Shown here in pieces: positions 8,574 to 17,109 of a DNA stretch of 64,000 bases. The notes below the pieces were generated by a model, which was not told the origin of the DNA, did not search any database, and worked only from the letters and a program-made list of their open reading frames with translations. A program made the position numbers and the translations under genes. The stretch is from the NCBI GenBank assembly GCA_965243335.1, contig OZ251545.1, positions 1,736,001 to 1,800,000 on the forward strand, written 5' to 3'. This DNA comes from JAJDXW01 sp965243335 (GTDB taxonomy: Bacteria; Pseudomonadota; Gammaproteobacteria; HK1). Within the stretch, counting starts at the first letter, position 1. Each line of letters begins with the position of its first letter.

Positions 8574-9985
8574 CCCGCCCCGCGATCCCGCTCCACGACT
8601 ACCAGCAGAGGTGGATCGCGGACCGGAGCCGGTTCGTGATCGGGAAGTGGTCGCGCCAGTCCGGCAAGACCTTCACCTCGACGCTGGCGATCGTGGACGA
8701 CGTCTACGAAGGCATGACCCGGGGCGAACGGAGGGAGTGGGTCATCCTGAGCCGGGGCGAGAAGCAGGCCGCCGAGGCGATGACCAAGGGCGTCGCGCTC
8801 CATGCGCGGGCCTACGGGTTCGCGGCGGACGTGCTCACCGGGACGTTCGAGGCGCCGGACGAGACGAAATACCGCGAGCTCCGGATCACGTTCCCGAACG
8901 GGGCGCGGGTGATCGCGCTCCCCGCGAACCCGGACACGGCGAGGGGCTACAGCGCCGGGGTCTTCCTCGACGAGTTCGGGCGCCACGCCAAGTCGCGGGA
9001 GATCTGGGCGGCCCTCTTCCCGACCATCTCCGCGGGCTACCGGATCCGGATCGCCAGCACCCCCGCGGGAAAGCAGGGGAAGTTCTACGAGCTCATGACG
9101 AGCGGCGCGGACTCCGGGTGGAGCCGCCACGCGGTGGACATCCACCAGGCGGTCGCGGACGGCCTGCCGCGCGACGTCGAGGAGCTCCGCCGCGGGCTCG
9201 CCGACGAGGACATCTGGCGCCAGGAGTTCGAGTGCGAATGGCTCGACGAGGCGTCGTCGTGGCTCGACTACGACCTCATCGACGCCTGCGAGCACCCGGA
9301 CGCCGGGCGGCCGGAGCTCGCGGGGGACGGGCACACGTTCATCGGCAACGACATCGGCCGGCGCCGGGACCTCTGGGTGGCCTGGGTCTGGGAGCTGGTG
9401 GGCGACGTCGCGTGGACCCGGGAGGTCCGCACCCTGTCGCGCCAGCCCTTCAGCGCGCATGACCAGGCGCTCGACGAGCTGGTGGCGCGGTACAGGCCGC
9501 TGCGGATCGCGCTCGACCAGACCGGGATGGGCGAGAAGCCGGTCGAGGACGCGCAGCGCCGATACGGTCCGAGCCGGGTCGAAGGGGTGCAGATGACCGC
9601 GGCGCGGAAGCTCGCCCTCGCCGACGCGCTCCGGGAGCGGATGAGCGACCGGGCCGCGAGGTTGCCGGCGGGCGATCGGGTGCTGCGCGCGGACCTGCAT
9701 TCGGTGCGCAAGGAGGTCGGCGTCACCGGGGGCGTGCGGCTGCTCGTGGGCGCCGAGCAGGAGGGCGACGGCTCGCACGCGGACCGCTTCTGGGCGGCCG
9801 CCCTCGGGTGCGGCGCCATGCAGGGGCTCGGCGGGCCGATCGAGGGCGAGATCATCCCGGGAGAGCTGCTCGGCAGCCTCCCGTACGGCGGGCCCGATCC
9901 CGTGTACGAGCGCGGGGCGGCGGGGTTCGACGGCCGCGGCGGCCTGATCCGCTCCGCCGACGTCGTGGAGCGGATGGGCTACTGA
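8570..9985 (+). CDS. Phage terminase large subunit
   Basis: This 471-residue ATPase-nuclease packages phage DNA into the head. The N-terminal ATPase shows a Walker A-like GKWSRQSGKTFT (about residues 25 to 36), a Walker B in SAGVFLDEFGRHAK (about 130 to 140) and a coupling SIASTPAGK-type segment (RIASTPAGKQGKFYEL). The C-terminal nuclease half has acidic positions in IGNDIGRRRDLW, RPLRIALDQTGMGE and GSHADRFWAAALG. This is the Mu gp28 type (Terminase_6). The GTG start overlaps the upstream fragment and the stop overlaps the portal start as TGATG. Length and motifs are intact. Confidence 0.92.
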   Translation: MTRPAIPLHDYQQRWIADRSRFVIGKWSRQSGKTFTSTLAIVDDVYEGMTRGERREWVILSRGEKQAAEAMTKGVALHARAYGFAADVLTGTFEAPDETKYRELRITFPNGARVIALPANPDTARGYSAGVFLDEFGRHAKSREIWAALFPTISAGYRIRIASTPAGKQGKFYELMTSGADSGWSRHAVDIHQAVADGLPRDVEELRRGLADEDIWRQEFECEWLDEASSWLDYDLIDACEHPDAGRPELAGDGHTFIGNDIGRRRDLWVAWVWELVGDVAWTREVRTLSRQPFSAHDQALDELVARYRPLRIALDQTGMGEKPVEDAQRRYGPSRVEGVQMTAARKLALADALRERMSDRAARLPAGDRVLRADLHSVRKEVGVTGGVRLLVGAEQEGDGSHADRFWAAALGCGAMQGLGGPIEGEIIPGELLGSLPYGGPDPVYERGAAGFDGRGGLIRSADVVERMGY

Positions 9986-11496
9986 TGCTCGTCCGGCTGT
10001 TCGGGCGGCGCGCGCCGGCGCCGGAGAAGACGCCCGAGGGCGAGGCGGCGCCCTCGTCGATCGGCCACATCCTCGAGGCGTACATCGGCGAGATCCCGAT
10101 GCACCCGCGGCACGCCGCCCGCTACGCCTCGGGCGAGCAGTGGCACCAGGAGGCGATCCGGCTCTACCGGGACACGCTGCGGGACGAACGGGCGCAATCC
10201 GCCCTCGACCAGCGGCTCGACGCGCTCGTCGCGAAGCCCTGGGACGTCGAGCCTGGCGGGGACGGCCGCCGGGACCGGAGGGGCGCCGAGGACCTGAAGG
10301 CGCAGCTCGACGCGATCCCCTTCAACGCCATCTACCGCCGGCTCGCGCACGCCGCCTGGTACGGCTACGCGGTGGCGGAGGTGATGTGGGGGCAGGCCGA
10401 CGGGCGGGTGGTCGTGGACGACGTCCGGGTGCGGTCGCCGGAGCGGTTCCGCTGGCAGGCGGACGGGACCCTGCTCCTCCTCACGAGCCGGAGTCCGTCC
10501 GGGACGCCCTTGCCGCCGGCGAAGTTCATCGTGGCGACCCGGAGCGGGGACCACGACGACCTCCCCTATGCGCCCGGGCTCGCCAGGTGGTGCTACTGGC
10601 CCGTGTTCCTGAAGCGGCAGATCATCAAGTACTGGGCGCTCTCGAACCAGCGGTTCGCGAGCCCCGTGCCGGTGGGGCGGTATCCGCGCGGGTCGAGCGA
10701 CGTCGAGATCCAGCGGCTCAAGGAGATCGTGGAGGGATTCACCACCGCCGGCGGCGCCACCCTGCCCGAAGACCAGAAAATCGATCTGCTGGAATCGCTG
10801 CGGCGGAGCGGGGCGGACTACAACGACCTCGTCGTGTATCTCGACCGGGCGATCACCACCACCATCCTCGGGCAGTCGTCCACCACGGACCAGGGGCCCT
10901 GGCGCGGGACGGCGGAGGTGCAGAAGGACGTGCGCGACGAGGTGATCGCGGCCGATGCGAGGATGATGGACGGGGCGCTGAACCAGACCCTCGCCCGGTG
11001 GCTGACGGAGTGGAACTGGCCGGGGGCCGCGCACCCGCGCATCGTGCGCGACGCGGAGCCGCCCGAAGACCTGGACAAGCGCGCGGTGCGCGAGGAGACG
11101 GTCTCCCGCACGGCGGGGGTCCGCCCCACGCGCAGGCACGTCGAGCAGGTCTATGGCGGGGAGTGGGAGGACGCCCCGGCGCCGCCCGTGCAGCCCCCCG
11201 GCAACGGCGATGCAGGCCCCATGCCGGGGAGGGGGCCGGAGCTCGCGGGGGGCGGCGGCGGGGACGCGATCGCCCGAGCGCTCGACGAGGCGCTCGGCGG
11301 CGGGGGGTGGGAGCCGTTCATGGCCCCGGTCATCGGCCCGATCCTCGAGGCGGCGGAGGCGGCCGTCGACATCGAATCGTTCCGCCGCGAGCTCCCGGCC
11401 CTGTTCGACCGCCTGGACGCCTCGGCCCTGGCCGACCGGCTCCACCGGATGACGTTCTCGGGGGAGGCGTCGGAGGCCGGCGAGGGGGATGGCTGA
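9985..11496 (+). CDS. DUF935 phage portal protein (Mu gp29-type)
   Basis: This 503-residue portal forms the dodecameric ring through which DNA enters the capsid. It has a DUF935 signature, including the AKPWDVEPGG region (about residues 85 to 95), the WYGYAVAEVMW segment, WPVFLKRQIIKYWALSNQRF, and the TTILGQSSTTDQGPWRGTAE stretch near residues 290 to 315. The start shares its A with the terminase stop, and the gene ends inside the MuF gene by 8 bp. A Gly/Pro-rich stretch (about residues 395 to 435) precedes an acidic helical tail. DUF935 is characteristic of transposable phages and supports the Mu/B3 assignment. Confidence 0.92.
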   Translation: MLVRLFGRRAPAPEKTPEGEAAPSSIGHILEAYIGEIPMHPRHAARYASGEQWHQEAIRLYRDTLRDERAQSALDQRLDALVAKPWDVEPGGDGRRDRRGAEDLKAQLDAIPFNAIYRRLAHAAWYGYAVAEVMWGQADGRVVVDDVRVRSPERFRWQADGTLLLLTSRSPSGTPLPPAKFIVATRSGDHDDLPYAPGLARWCYWPVFLKRQIIKYWALSNQRFASPVPVGRYPRGSSDVEIQRLKEIVEGFTTAGGATLPEDQKIDLLESLRRSGADYNDLVVYLDRAITTTILGQSSTTDQGPWRGTAEVQKDVRDEVIAADARMMDGALNQTLARWLTEWNWPGAAHPRIVRDAEPPEDLDKRAVREETVSRTAGVRPTRRHVEQVYGGEWEDAPAPPVQPPGNGDAGPMPGRGPELAGGGGGDAIARALDEALGGGGWEPFMAPVIGPILEAAEAAVDIESFRRELPALFDRLDASALADRLHRMTFSGEASEAGEGDG

Positions 11497-12988
11497 GCCC
11501 GAGATCCTGAACGTCCCCCCGGTCGAGGCCATCGAGCACTTCCGGGGCAAGGGCAAGCACGTCGGGTTCGACTGGCGCGACACCGACGCCGCGACGCACG
11601 CGGTGAGCTTCACCGTCGCCAAGGCCATGCGCGTCGACATCCTGACGGACGTCGCACGGGCGGTCGATCAGAGCCTCGCCGAGGGGGAGACGTTCGACGT
11701 CTTCCGCGAGCGGCTCGAGCCCACCCTCCGGGCCAAGGGATGGTGGGGCCGGCAGAAGATGACCGATCCGGTGACCGGCGAGGAGCGCATCGTCCAGCTC
11801 GGGTCCGTCCATCGGCTGCGCACCATCTTCGACACCAACCTCCGCACGTCCGTCGCGCGGGGGCGGTGGGAGCGCATCGAGCGCCTGAAGGAGCGGATGC
11901 CCTACCTGCGCTACGTCGCGACCCTGGACGCGCGCACCCGGCCCGAACACATGCGCTGGCATGGCACGGTCCTGCCGGTGGACCACCCGTGGTGGGAGAC
12001 GCACGCCCCGCCGAACGGCTGGTACTGCCGCTGCATCATCCAGCAGCTCTCCGAGGAAGACCTCGACGAGTTCGGCTACCAGGTCTCGACCGAGCCGCCG
12101 CCCGGATCCGCGCGCACCCGAGCCTGGACCAACAAGCGGACCGGGGAGACGGTGCAGGTCCCGGTGGGGATCGATCCGGGGTTCGATCACAACGTCGGGA
12201 CCGTCCGGCCGGTGGCCCAATCGGTCAAGACGCTGAAGGGGAAGGTCGCGGCGGCCCCGGCCCCGATCGCCGCCGCCGCGAAGAAGCCGGACCTCGCGCA
12301 CTACATCACCGAGGGCCGGGTCATCCGGGATGAGATCGTCCAGGCCGCCGGGGGCGACCCCAACGCGCCGGGGTTCTCGGGGCGGATGCGGGCGCTCGTC
12401 ACGGAGCGGCTGCGGCGCGAGCGGGGCGCCGGGACGGTCGACCCGGACCTGGAGGCGGCCTCGCAGTCCCCGGGCGACCTCGCGGCGACGGAGAGGGTCC
12501 GCGACGCCGCGGGGTTGTTCCCCGCGTCATGGGTGACCGCCGCCAACACCGGGCGGCTCCGCGTGGCGTCCAATGGGCAGCAGTTCGGGGGATCTTGGCG
12601 ACCGCCCCAGCCCGGCCAGCTTGCGCTCGCGAAGGTGAGCGCGGACCCGGGGAACGCGATCCATGAGTACGTCCACCACCTCCAGCACGCCATGCCGGGG
12701 CTGGACAAGTGGTTCCGGGAGCTGCACGACCGGCGGACGGCGGGCGAGCCGGTCATCCACCTGAAGCCCTATCAGCCGAACGTGAGGGGTCGGCGGGATC
12801 AGTACATCGACGCCTACTTCGGGCGTGAGTACCCGCAGTTCGGCCACCGGCCCATCGAGGTCATCACGGTGGGCCACCAGATCCTGCTGCACTCGCGGCA
12901 TAGCCAGGAGGTGCTGTGGTTGATGGTCCGGGACGACCCGGAGATGGCGGACTTGCTTCTGGGCGCGCTCGTCTACTACAACCCGTAG
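11489..12988 (+). CDS. MuF (gp30-type) head morphogenesis protein with C-terminal HExxH metallopeptidase-like domain
   Basis: This is a 499-residue protein. Residues 1 to about 240 are a MuF domain: VGFDWRDTDAATHAVSFTVA, IFDTNLRTSVARGRWERI, the RTRPEHMRWHGTVLPVDHPW block and NGWYCRCIIQQLS. MuF proteins attach to the portal and are packaged in the head. After an Ala/Pro linker (about 245 to 265), the C-terminal part contains an HExxH zinc-peptidase motif (H392 E393 Y394 V395 H396) in NAIHEYVHHLQHAMPGLD, followed by a conserved-looking RPIEVITVG and a DPEMADLLLGALVYY ending. MuF proteins fused to C-terminal toxin or enzyme domains are a described class of phage polymorphic toxins, so an injected peptidase effector is plausible. 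Activity and target are inference. The start overlaps the portal end by 8 bp. Confidence 0.85.
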   Translation: MAEPEILNVPPVEAIEHFRGKGKHVGFDWRDTDAATHAVSFTVAKAMRVDILTDVARAVDQSLAEGETFDVFRERLEPTLRAKGWWGRQKMTDPVTGEERIVQLGSVHRLRTIFDTNLRTSVARGRWERIERLKERMPYLRYVATLDARTRPEHMRWHGTVLPVDHPWWETHAPPNGWYCRCIIQQLSEEDLDEFGYQVSTEPPPGSARTRAWTNKRTGETVQVPVGIDPGFDHNVGTVRPVAQSVKTLKGKVAAAPAPIAAAAKKPDLAHYITEGRVIRDEIVQAAGGDPNAPGFSGRMRALVTERLRRERGAGTVDPDLEAASQSPGDLAATERVRDAAGLFPASWVTAANTGRLRVASNGQQFGGSWRPPQPGQLALAKVSADPGNAIHEYVHHLQHAMPGLDKWFRELHDRRTAGEPVIHLKPYQPNVRGRRDQYIDAYFGREYPQFGHRPIEVITVGHQILLHSRHSQEVLWLMVRDDPEMADLLLGALVYYNP

Positions 12989-12989
12989 C

Positions 12990-13337
12990 ATGGCCGTGCA
13001 CACCATCATGCTGCCGGACCGAGGGTGGGGCCGCGAGCCCCGGTCCGTCGTCTGGGACGACGAGGCGGGGACGGTGACGGGCGAGCACTCCGGTGTCCCC
13101 TGGATGCAGGAGATCCTGGCCAAGCCGACGCCGGTGGACCTCAGCGACGAGGGCCAGCAGCTCTTCCTCCTCGACCCCGCCCACGAGGCGGCCGACTTCT
13201 GGTGGCTGCTCTACTTCACGTTCTGGCCGATCTACGACGAGCCCCTGCGCTCGACCTTGCCCGAGGTGTTCCGCGACACCGAGCCCCGGCCGGGCCAACC
13301 CCCGCCAGACGCGGATCGCGACGACGTCATCTTCTAG
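12990..13337 (+). CDS. Small acidic protein, candidate immunity partner of the MuF-HExxH protein
   Basis: This 115-residue ORF starts one base after the MuF stop. It is acidic and Trp-rich (for example ADFWWLLYFTFWPIYDEPL near residues 67 to 85) with a Pro/Asp tail, and has no signal peptide. I do not recognise a family. In MuF polymorphic-toxin loci a small gene directly downstream often encodes the cognate immunity protein, and position, size and acidity fit that role. It could equally be a head-decoration or connector accessory protein. A strong hairpin follows within 35 bp, so it is the last gene of this transcript. Confidence 0.6.
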   Translation: MAVHTIMLPDRGWGREPRSVVWDDEAGTVTGEHSGVPWMQEILAKPTPVDLSDEGQQLFLLDPAHEAADFWWLLYFTFWPIYDEPLRSTLPEVFRDTEPRPGQPPPDADRDDVIF

Positions 13338-13369
13338 CCGCGTCCCGATCCAGCCCAAACGACCCCTTC

Positions 13370-13404
13370 AAACGGCCTGGAAAAATCGCGTTTCCAGGCC
13401 GTTT
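13370..13404 (+). terminator. Hairpin terminator after the phage head genes
   Basis: A perfect 14-bp inverted repeat (arms 13370-13383 and 13391-13404, left arm AAACGGCCTGGAAA) with a 7-nt loop follows the last phage gene. A/T-rich sequence with a run of six T begins at 13421, about 17 nt downstream, so it is an imperfect rho-independent terminator. Between here and 13,631 the DNA is unusually AT-rich for this window and holds no recognisable gene. Confidence 0.65.
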
Positions 13405-13631
13405 CGCCCGAAAATTTTCATTTTTTCGTGTCTCGGGCAGCCCGCGCCGCGCAGGTCCGAGGGTCGCCGTAAGTAGCTGTATTTTGTTCCCGCCAGCCCA
13501 GATCAGACCACATCAGCCCGGATAGGCTCATTTCTCATTATTTCCGGCCGCGGACAACGTGGCCGGGCCGGACGCCGACCCTCAACTTCCCGCTCTGGAC
13601 CGTCGCCCTCGCGTGGCCGACCCTGCTGCTC

Positions 13632-15209
13632 ATGAGCCTGGAGGCGGACCGCCGGGCGCGGGTCTTCCAATCCGTGAGCGCGTTCTGCGCGGCGCTCGCG
13701 CTCCTCGCCGCATACGTCGGTCGGCAGGCGTCCCCGGCGGGGGAGTTTCCCGTCGAGTCGCTGGTCGCGGTCTACGCCGCCACCATGCTCCTGGCCTGCT
13801 TCAAGGCCCTGATGTACGTGCAGCGGTGGGCCGGGCGGGCGCCGCCCGGCTACGACGCCCTGTTCACCCTCTCCTGGCGCAACTTCCTGGTGGCCGCCCA
13901 CGCCGCCGCGCTGGCGTGCGGCGTCTACCTGGTGCTCCATCTCTGGGGGCGGCTCTTCTCCGCCATCGGGATCGGGTTCTTCGAAGACCTGTTCGGCCAG
14001 GACTGGTTCCTGTTTCCCGTGCTCGCGGTCGCCTTCGGGCTCGGGGTGTCGATCTTCCGGCGTCTCCTCCACCTGATCGACGGGGTCGCGGGACTCCTCG
14101 AGGGCCTGATGCGGCTCCTGCTGCCGCTCGCGGTCGGGGTGTCGGTGATCTTCCTCGCCGCGCTCCCCTTCACCGGGCTCGGCCCGCTGTGGGGGACCGG
14201 GAGCGGCACGGCGCTGCTCCTGTGGCTGAGCGCGTTCGTGCTGTTCTTCGTCAACGCCGTCTACCAGGCCGGCCGCGGCGCCCCCTACCCGCCGGTGGTC
14301 CATCGCGCGCTCTGGCCGGGCATCGCCCTCCTGCCCGCGCTCCCCGCCCTCGCCCTTTACGGTCTCCATCTCCGGGTCGACCAGTACGGCTGGAGCGTGG
14401 AGCGCTGCTGGGCGTTCACCGCGGGGCTGCTCCTCGCGGCCTTCTCCGTCGGGTACGCGGGGTGCATCGTCCGCCGGCGCGACGGCTGGCCGCGCGACCT
14501 CGGCCGGGTGAACAAGGTCTTGGGATGGGCCTTGCTGGCGGTGATGCTGCTCGTCAACAGCCCGGCCCTCGACTTCCGGAAGATATCGCTCGCGAGCCAG
14601 CTCCAACGGGTCGACACGGGCGAGATCGAGCTCCGAGGATTCGACTTCCACTATGCGCGCGAGCACCTCGGGCGGCCCGCCTGGCTGGCGATGCAGGGGT
14701 TCATCGACGCTCACGAGGAAAGCGATCCCGATCTGGCGCAGCGCATCCGGGAGGCGGCGCCGCTCCCGCCGCCTCCGACTTCCGCCGCCGACCTCTGGGA
14801 GGGGGTCGAGTACCGGCCCGAGCCGTTCGAGGCGCCGGCCGGCGCGCGCGAAGCCATCGAACGCTTCTTCTTCGATCCCCCTCCCGACGCGCGGTTCCAT
14901 TCGCACGTCCGCCATCCCCGCCCGCCTCCTCACGTTTACGGCAGACCGGTCCTGATCCGCACGGACCTCGACGGAGACGAGGCGCCCGAATACGTGTACG
15001 TCGTCGTGGACCCCGATCGCGAGTACGTATCCGGGGTCGGCGCCTATCGCGAGAGAGGCGGCGGGTGGAGAAGCTTCGTGCTCGCGATGCGGGGGCCCGC
15101 GCCCGAAGGGGCGGACCTCGCCGAGGTCCTGCAAGCGGGCGCAATCACCGCCTCCGCCCCCCGGTTCCGGGACCTCAGGATAGGGGAGCTGGTGCTCGGA
15201 GGGTGGTAG
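13632..15209 (+). CDS. DUF4153 multi-spanning membrane protein, apparently 5'-truncated by the prophage
   Basis: The gene encodes 525 residues from the first ATG. There are about eight or more hydrophobic segments up to residue 320 and a soluble C-terminal part. The segment from ALYGLHLRVDQYGWSVERCW through LVNSPALDFRKISLASQLQR is typical of DUF4153 proteins, a family of unknown function. The reading frame continues upstream without an ATG, GTG or TTG start to a stop at 13470, and that upstream part already encodes a membrane segment (FPLWTVALAWPTLLLM just before the ATG). The true N-terminus therefore seems missing, which fits prophage insertion near 13,500 to 13,550. No good ribosome-binding site precedes the ATG. 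It may be non-functional. Confidence 0.7.
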   Translation: MSLEADRRARVFQSVSAFCAALALLAAYVGRQASPAGEFPVESLVAVYAATMLLACFKALMYVQRWAGRAPPGYDALFTLSWRNFLVAAHAAALACGVYLVLHLWGRLFSAIGIGFFEDLFGQDWFLFPVLAVAFGLGVSIFRRLLHLIDGVAGLLEGLMRLLLPLAVGVSVIFLAALPFTGLGPLWGTGSGTALLLWLSAFVLFFVNAVYQAGRGAPYPPVVHRALWPGIALLPALPALALYGLHLRVDQYGWSVERCWAFTAGLLLAAFSVGYAGCIVRRRDGWPRDLGRVNKVLGWALLAVMLLVNSPALDFRKISLASQLQRVDTGEIELRGFDFHYAREHLGRPAWLAMQGFIDAHEESDPDLAQRIREAAPLPPPPTSAADLWEGVEYRPEPFEAPAGAREAIERFFFDPPPDARFHSHVRHPRPPPHVYGRPVLIRTDLDGDEAPEYVYVVVDPDREYVSGVGAYRERGGGWRSFVLAMRGPAPEGADLAEVLQAGAITASAPRFRDLRIGELVLGGW

Positions 15210-15275
15210 CGAGGCCCGCGCGCTGTTCGCAGCCCGTCAATGGAGAGTAGAGCGCGGGTTTCGAGATCCCCCCGA
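15207..15275 (+). repeat. Degenerate copy of the interspersed repeat's terminal module
   Basis: The sequence after the DUF4153 stop (GCGCGCTGTTCGCAGCCCGT and on) resembles the module around GTTCGTAACCTATTGATATA found at 17,448, 54,049 and 59,290. It continues into a CGAGAT-type stretch as in the other copies. It is diverged and lacks the palindromic core. Confidence 0.4.
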
Positions 15276-15301
15276 ACGTGCGCGCGCATCGGGGCTCCGG
15301 C

Positions 15302-15433
15302 ATGAAGGCCCGCCCCCCGGAAGCGGCGGGCGGGAGGCCCGGCCCCGCCGGCCGCCCAGGGCCCGCCTCCTTCTCCGGCCCGTCCTCAATCGGTGGTCAG
15401 GATGGCCGTCTTCTCCGCCCGGTCCGGCTTTGA
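15302..15433 (+). pseudogene. Relic of an autotransporter leader (second copy of the leader at 18006)
   Basis: The 43 codons from the ATG at 15302 encode a peptide beginning MKARPPEAAGGRPGPAG and reaching ASFSGPSS. It matches, residue for residue with few changes, the first 29 residues of the giant autotransporter (MKVRPPEAAGGKPAPAG to FSGPSS). The homology also covers about 14 bp before the ATG (CATCGGGGCTCCGG versus CATCGGGGTTCCGG). After SGPSS the frame diverges and stops at 15433. This is therefore the truncated 5' end of a paralogous gene whose body is gone or was replaced by the following AAA/nuclease gene. Confidence 0.7.
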
Positions 15434-15464
15434 CTGCCCTCGAAGCGGGGGGTATGGTGCGCCC

Positions 15465-17012
15465 ATGACGAAGCGCAAGCTGCCCATCGGCATCCAGACC
15501 TTCCGCACGATCCGCGAGGAGGGCTGGTACTACGTGGACAAGACGGCCTACGCCCATCGGCTGGTGGAGGGAGGCGTCCACTACTTCCTGTCCCGCCCGC
15601 GGCGCTTCGGCAAGAGCCTGTTCGTGGACACCCTGAAGGAGCTGTTCGAGGGCAGCGAGCCGCTGTTCGAGGGGCTTTACGTTCACGAGCGCTGGGACTG
15701 GTCGGTGCGCCATCCCGTCGTGCGGCTCGACTTCAGCGCCGGCGACTTCAGCGACCCGGACTACCTGCGCGAAGACGTGGCGGCGCAGCTCGACGCCATC
15801 GAAGAAAGGGCCGGTATCGAATCCCGCTACTCCAGCGGCCCGGCCCGCTTCCGCCGGCTGCTCGCCATGTTGCACGAGCGCACCGGGCAGCGGGCGGCGG
15901 TGCTGGTCGATGAATACGACCGGCCGATCCTGGACGCGCTGGCGAAGCCGGAGCTGGCCCGCGCCAACCGCGACGCCCTGCGGGGGCTGTACTCGGCCAT
16001 CAAGGCCAGCGACGCGCACGTCAAGTTCACCCTGCTCACGGGGGTCAGCAAGTTCTCCAAGGTGGGCATCTTCTCCGGCCTGAACAACCTCATCGACATC
16101 ACCATGGACCCGGCGTACTCCGCCATCTGCGGCTACACCGACACGGACCTGGACACCGTGTTCGCGCCGGAGCTTCCGGGCCTGGACCGGGACGAGATCC
16201 GCCGCTGGTACAACGGCTACGGCTGGCTCGGGGAGGAGAAGGTCTACAACCCCTTCGACATCCTGCTGCTGTTCCGGCAGCGCGAGTTCAGGGCGCACTG
16301 GTTCGAGACCGGGACCCCGAGGTTCCTCATCGACACCCTGCTGCGCCGCGGGGTGGCCTCCCCGGAGCTGGACGGGATGATCGGCACCGACGCGCTGCTG
16401 TCCACCTTCGACGTGGACGAGATGGCGACGGAGGCGCTGCTGTTCCAGACCGGCTACCTGACCATCCGGGACGTGGAGGAGTGCGGCGGCCGGACCCGCT
16501 ACCGGCTGGACTATCCGAACCACGAGGTGCGCCAGAGCCTGAACGAACACCTGTTGCACGCCCTGTTGCCGGAGTCCTCGCGGCGTATGGCGGAGGACGG
16601 ACCCCTCCGCCAACTGCTCGCCGCGAACGACTTCGAGGGGCTGGAGGCGCTGTTCCGTTCGTTCTTCGCCGGGATCCCGTACCAGTGGCATATGAAGAAC
16701 GACATCGCCCGCTACGAGGGGTACTACGCGAGCGTGTTCTACTCCTGGTTCGCGGCCGTGGGGCTGGACGTGCGGGTGGAGGACAGTACCAGTCGCGGTC
16801 GTCTGGACATGGCGGTGCTGTTCAACGATCAGGTCTACCTGTTCGAGCTCAAGACGGTGGAGAAGGCGCCGGAGGGGGGCGCGCTGGCGCAGCTCAAGGA
16901 AAGGGATTACGCCGACAAGTACCGCCGTCTCGGGCAGCCGATCCACTTGGTCGGGGTGGAGTTCAGCCGGGAGGAGCGCAACGTCGCGGCCTTCGCGGCA
17001 GAGCGCGCCTGA
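15465..17012 (+). CDS. AAA-ATPase-like protein with PD-(D/E)XK nuclease domain
   Basis: This 515-residue protein belongs to the AAA-ATPase_like plus PDDEXK_9 family, which is widespread in bacteria and of unsettled function. The N-terminal part begins KLPIGIQTFRTIREEGWYYV, the usual opening of the family. It carries a Walker A-like PRRFGKSLF (about residues 44 to 52), a Walker B in VLVDEYDRPI (about 146 to 155) and LLTGVSKFSKVGIFSGLNN. The C-terminal nuclease core shows D448 in GRLDMAV and E461-x-K463 in FELKT. The start at 15465 is preferred to upstream in-frame starts because family members begin there. It is monocistronic, with an autotransporter leader relic just upstream, so the locus has been reshuffled. 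Confidence 0.88.
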   Translation: MTKRKLPIGIQTFRTIREEGWYYVDKTAYAHRLVEGGVHYFLSRPRRFGKSLFVDTLKELFEGSEPLFEGLYVHERWDWSVRHPVVRLDFSAGDFSDPDYLREDVAAQLDAIEERAGIESRYSSGPARFRRLLAMLHERTGQRAAVLVDEYDRPILDALAKPELARANRDALRGLYSAIKASDAHVKFTLLTGVSKFSKVGIFSGLNNLIDITMDPAYSAICGYTDTDLDTVFAPELPGLDRDEIRRWYNGYGWLGEEKVYNPFDILLLFRQREFRAHWFETGTPRFLIDTLLRRGVASPELDGMIGTDALLSTFDVDEMATEALLFQTGYLTIRDVEECGGRTRYRLDYPNHEVRQSLNEHLLHALLPESSRRMAEDGPLRQLLAANDFEGLEALFRSFFAGIPYQWHMKNDIARYEGYYASVFYSWFAAVGLDVRVEDSTSRGRLDMAVLFNDQVYLFELKTVEKAPEGGALAQLKERDYADKYRRLGQPIHLVGVEFSREERNVAAFAAERA

Positions 17013-17109
17013 CGGCATCCGGGCCGGACGAGGCCGCAGCCAGGGCCTGACCCTGGTTCGATACGCCCGCCTGCGTTGTCTTGCCTCTGCATTACCCGGA
17101 GGGATCACA

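Larger units (their letters stand above)
1..13550. mobile_element. Mu/B3-type prophage or remnant, right-hand part
   Basis: The block holds a terminase large subunit, a DUF935 (Mu gp29-type) portal, a MuF/gp30-type protein, a tape measure, and tail genes of the DUF1833, NlpC and tail-tip kinds. DUF935 with MuF and a DUF3486-like fragment is the head set of transposable Mu-like phages. Tail genes read leftward and head genes rightward, meeting within 14 bp near 8,018 to 8,033. Transposase, repressor, protease, major capsid and connector genes are not visible; they may lie to the left or be lost. The right border is placed between about 13,470 and 13,560, because the next gene (DUF4153) lacks its beginning there. 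The exact end, target duplication and TG/CA phage termini could not be identified by eye. Confidence 0.8.
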
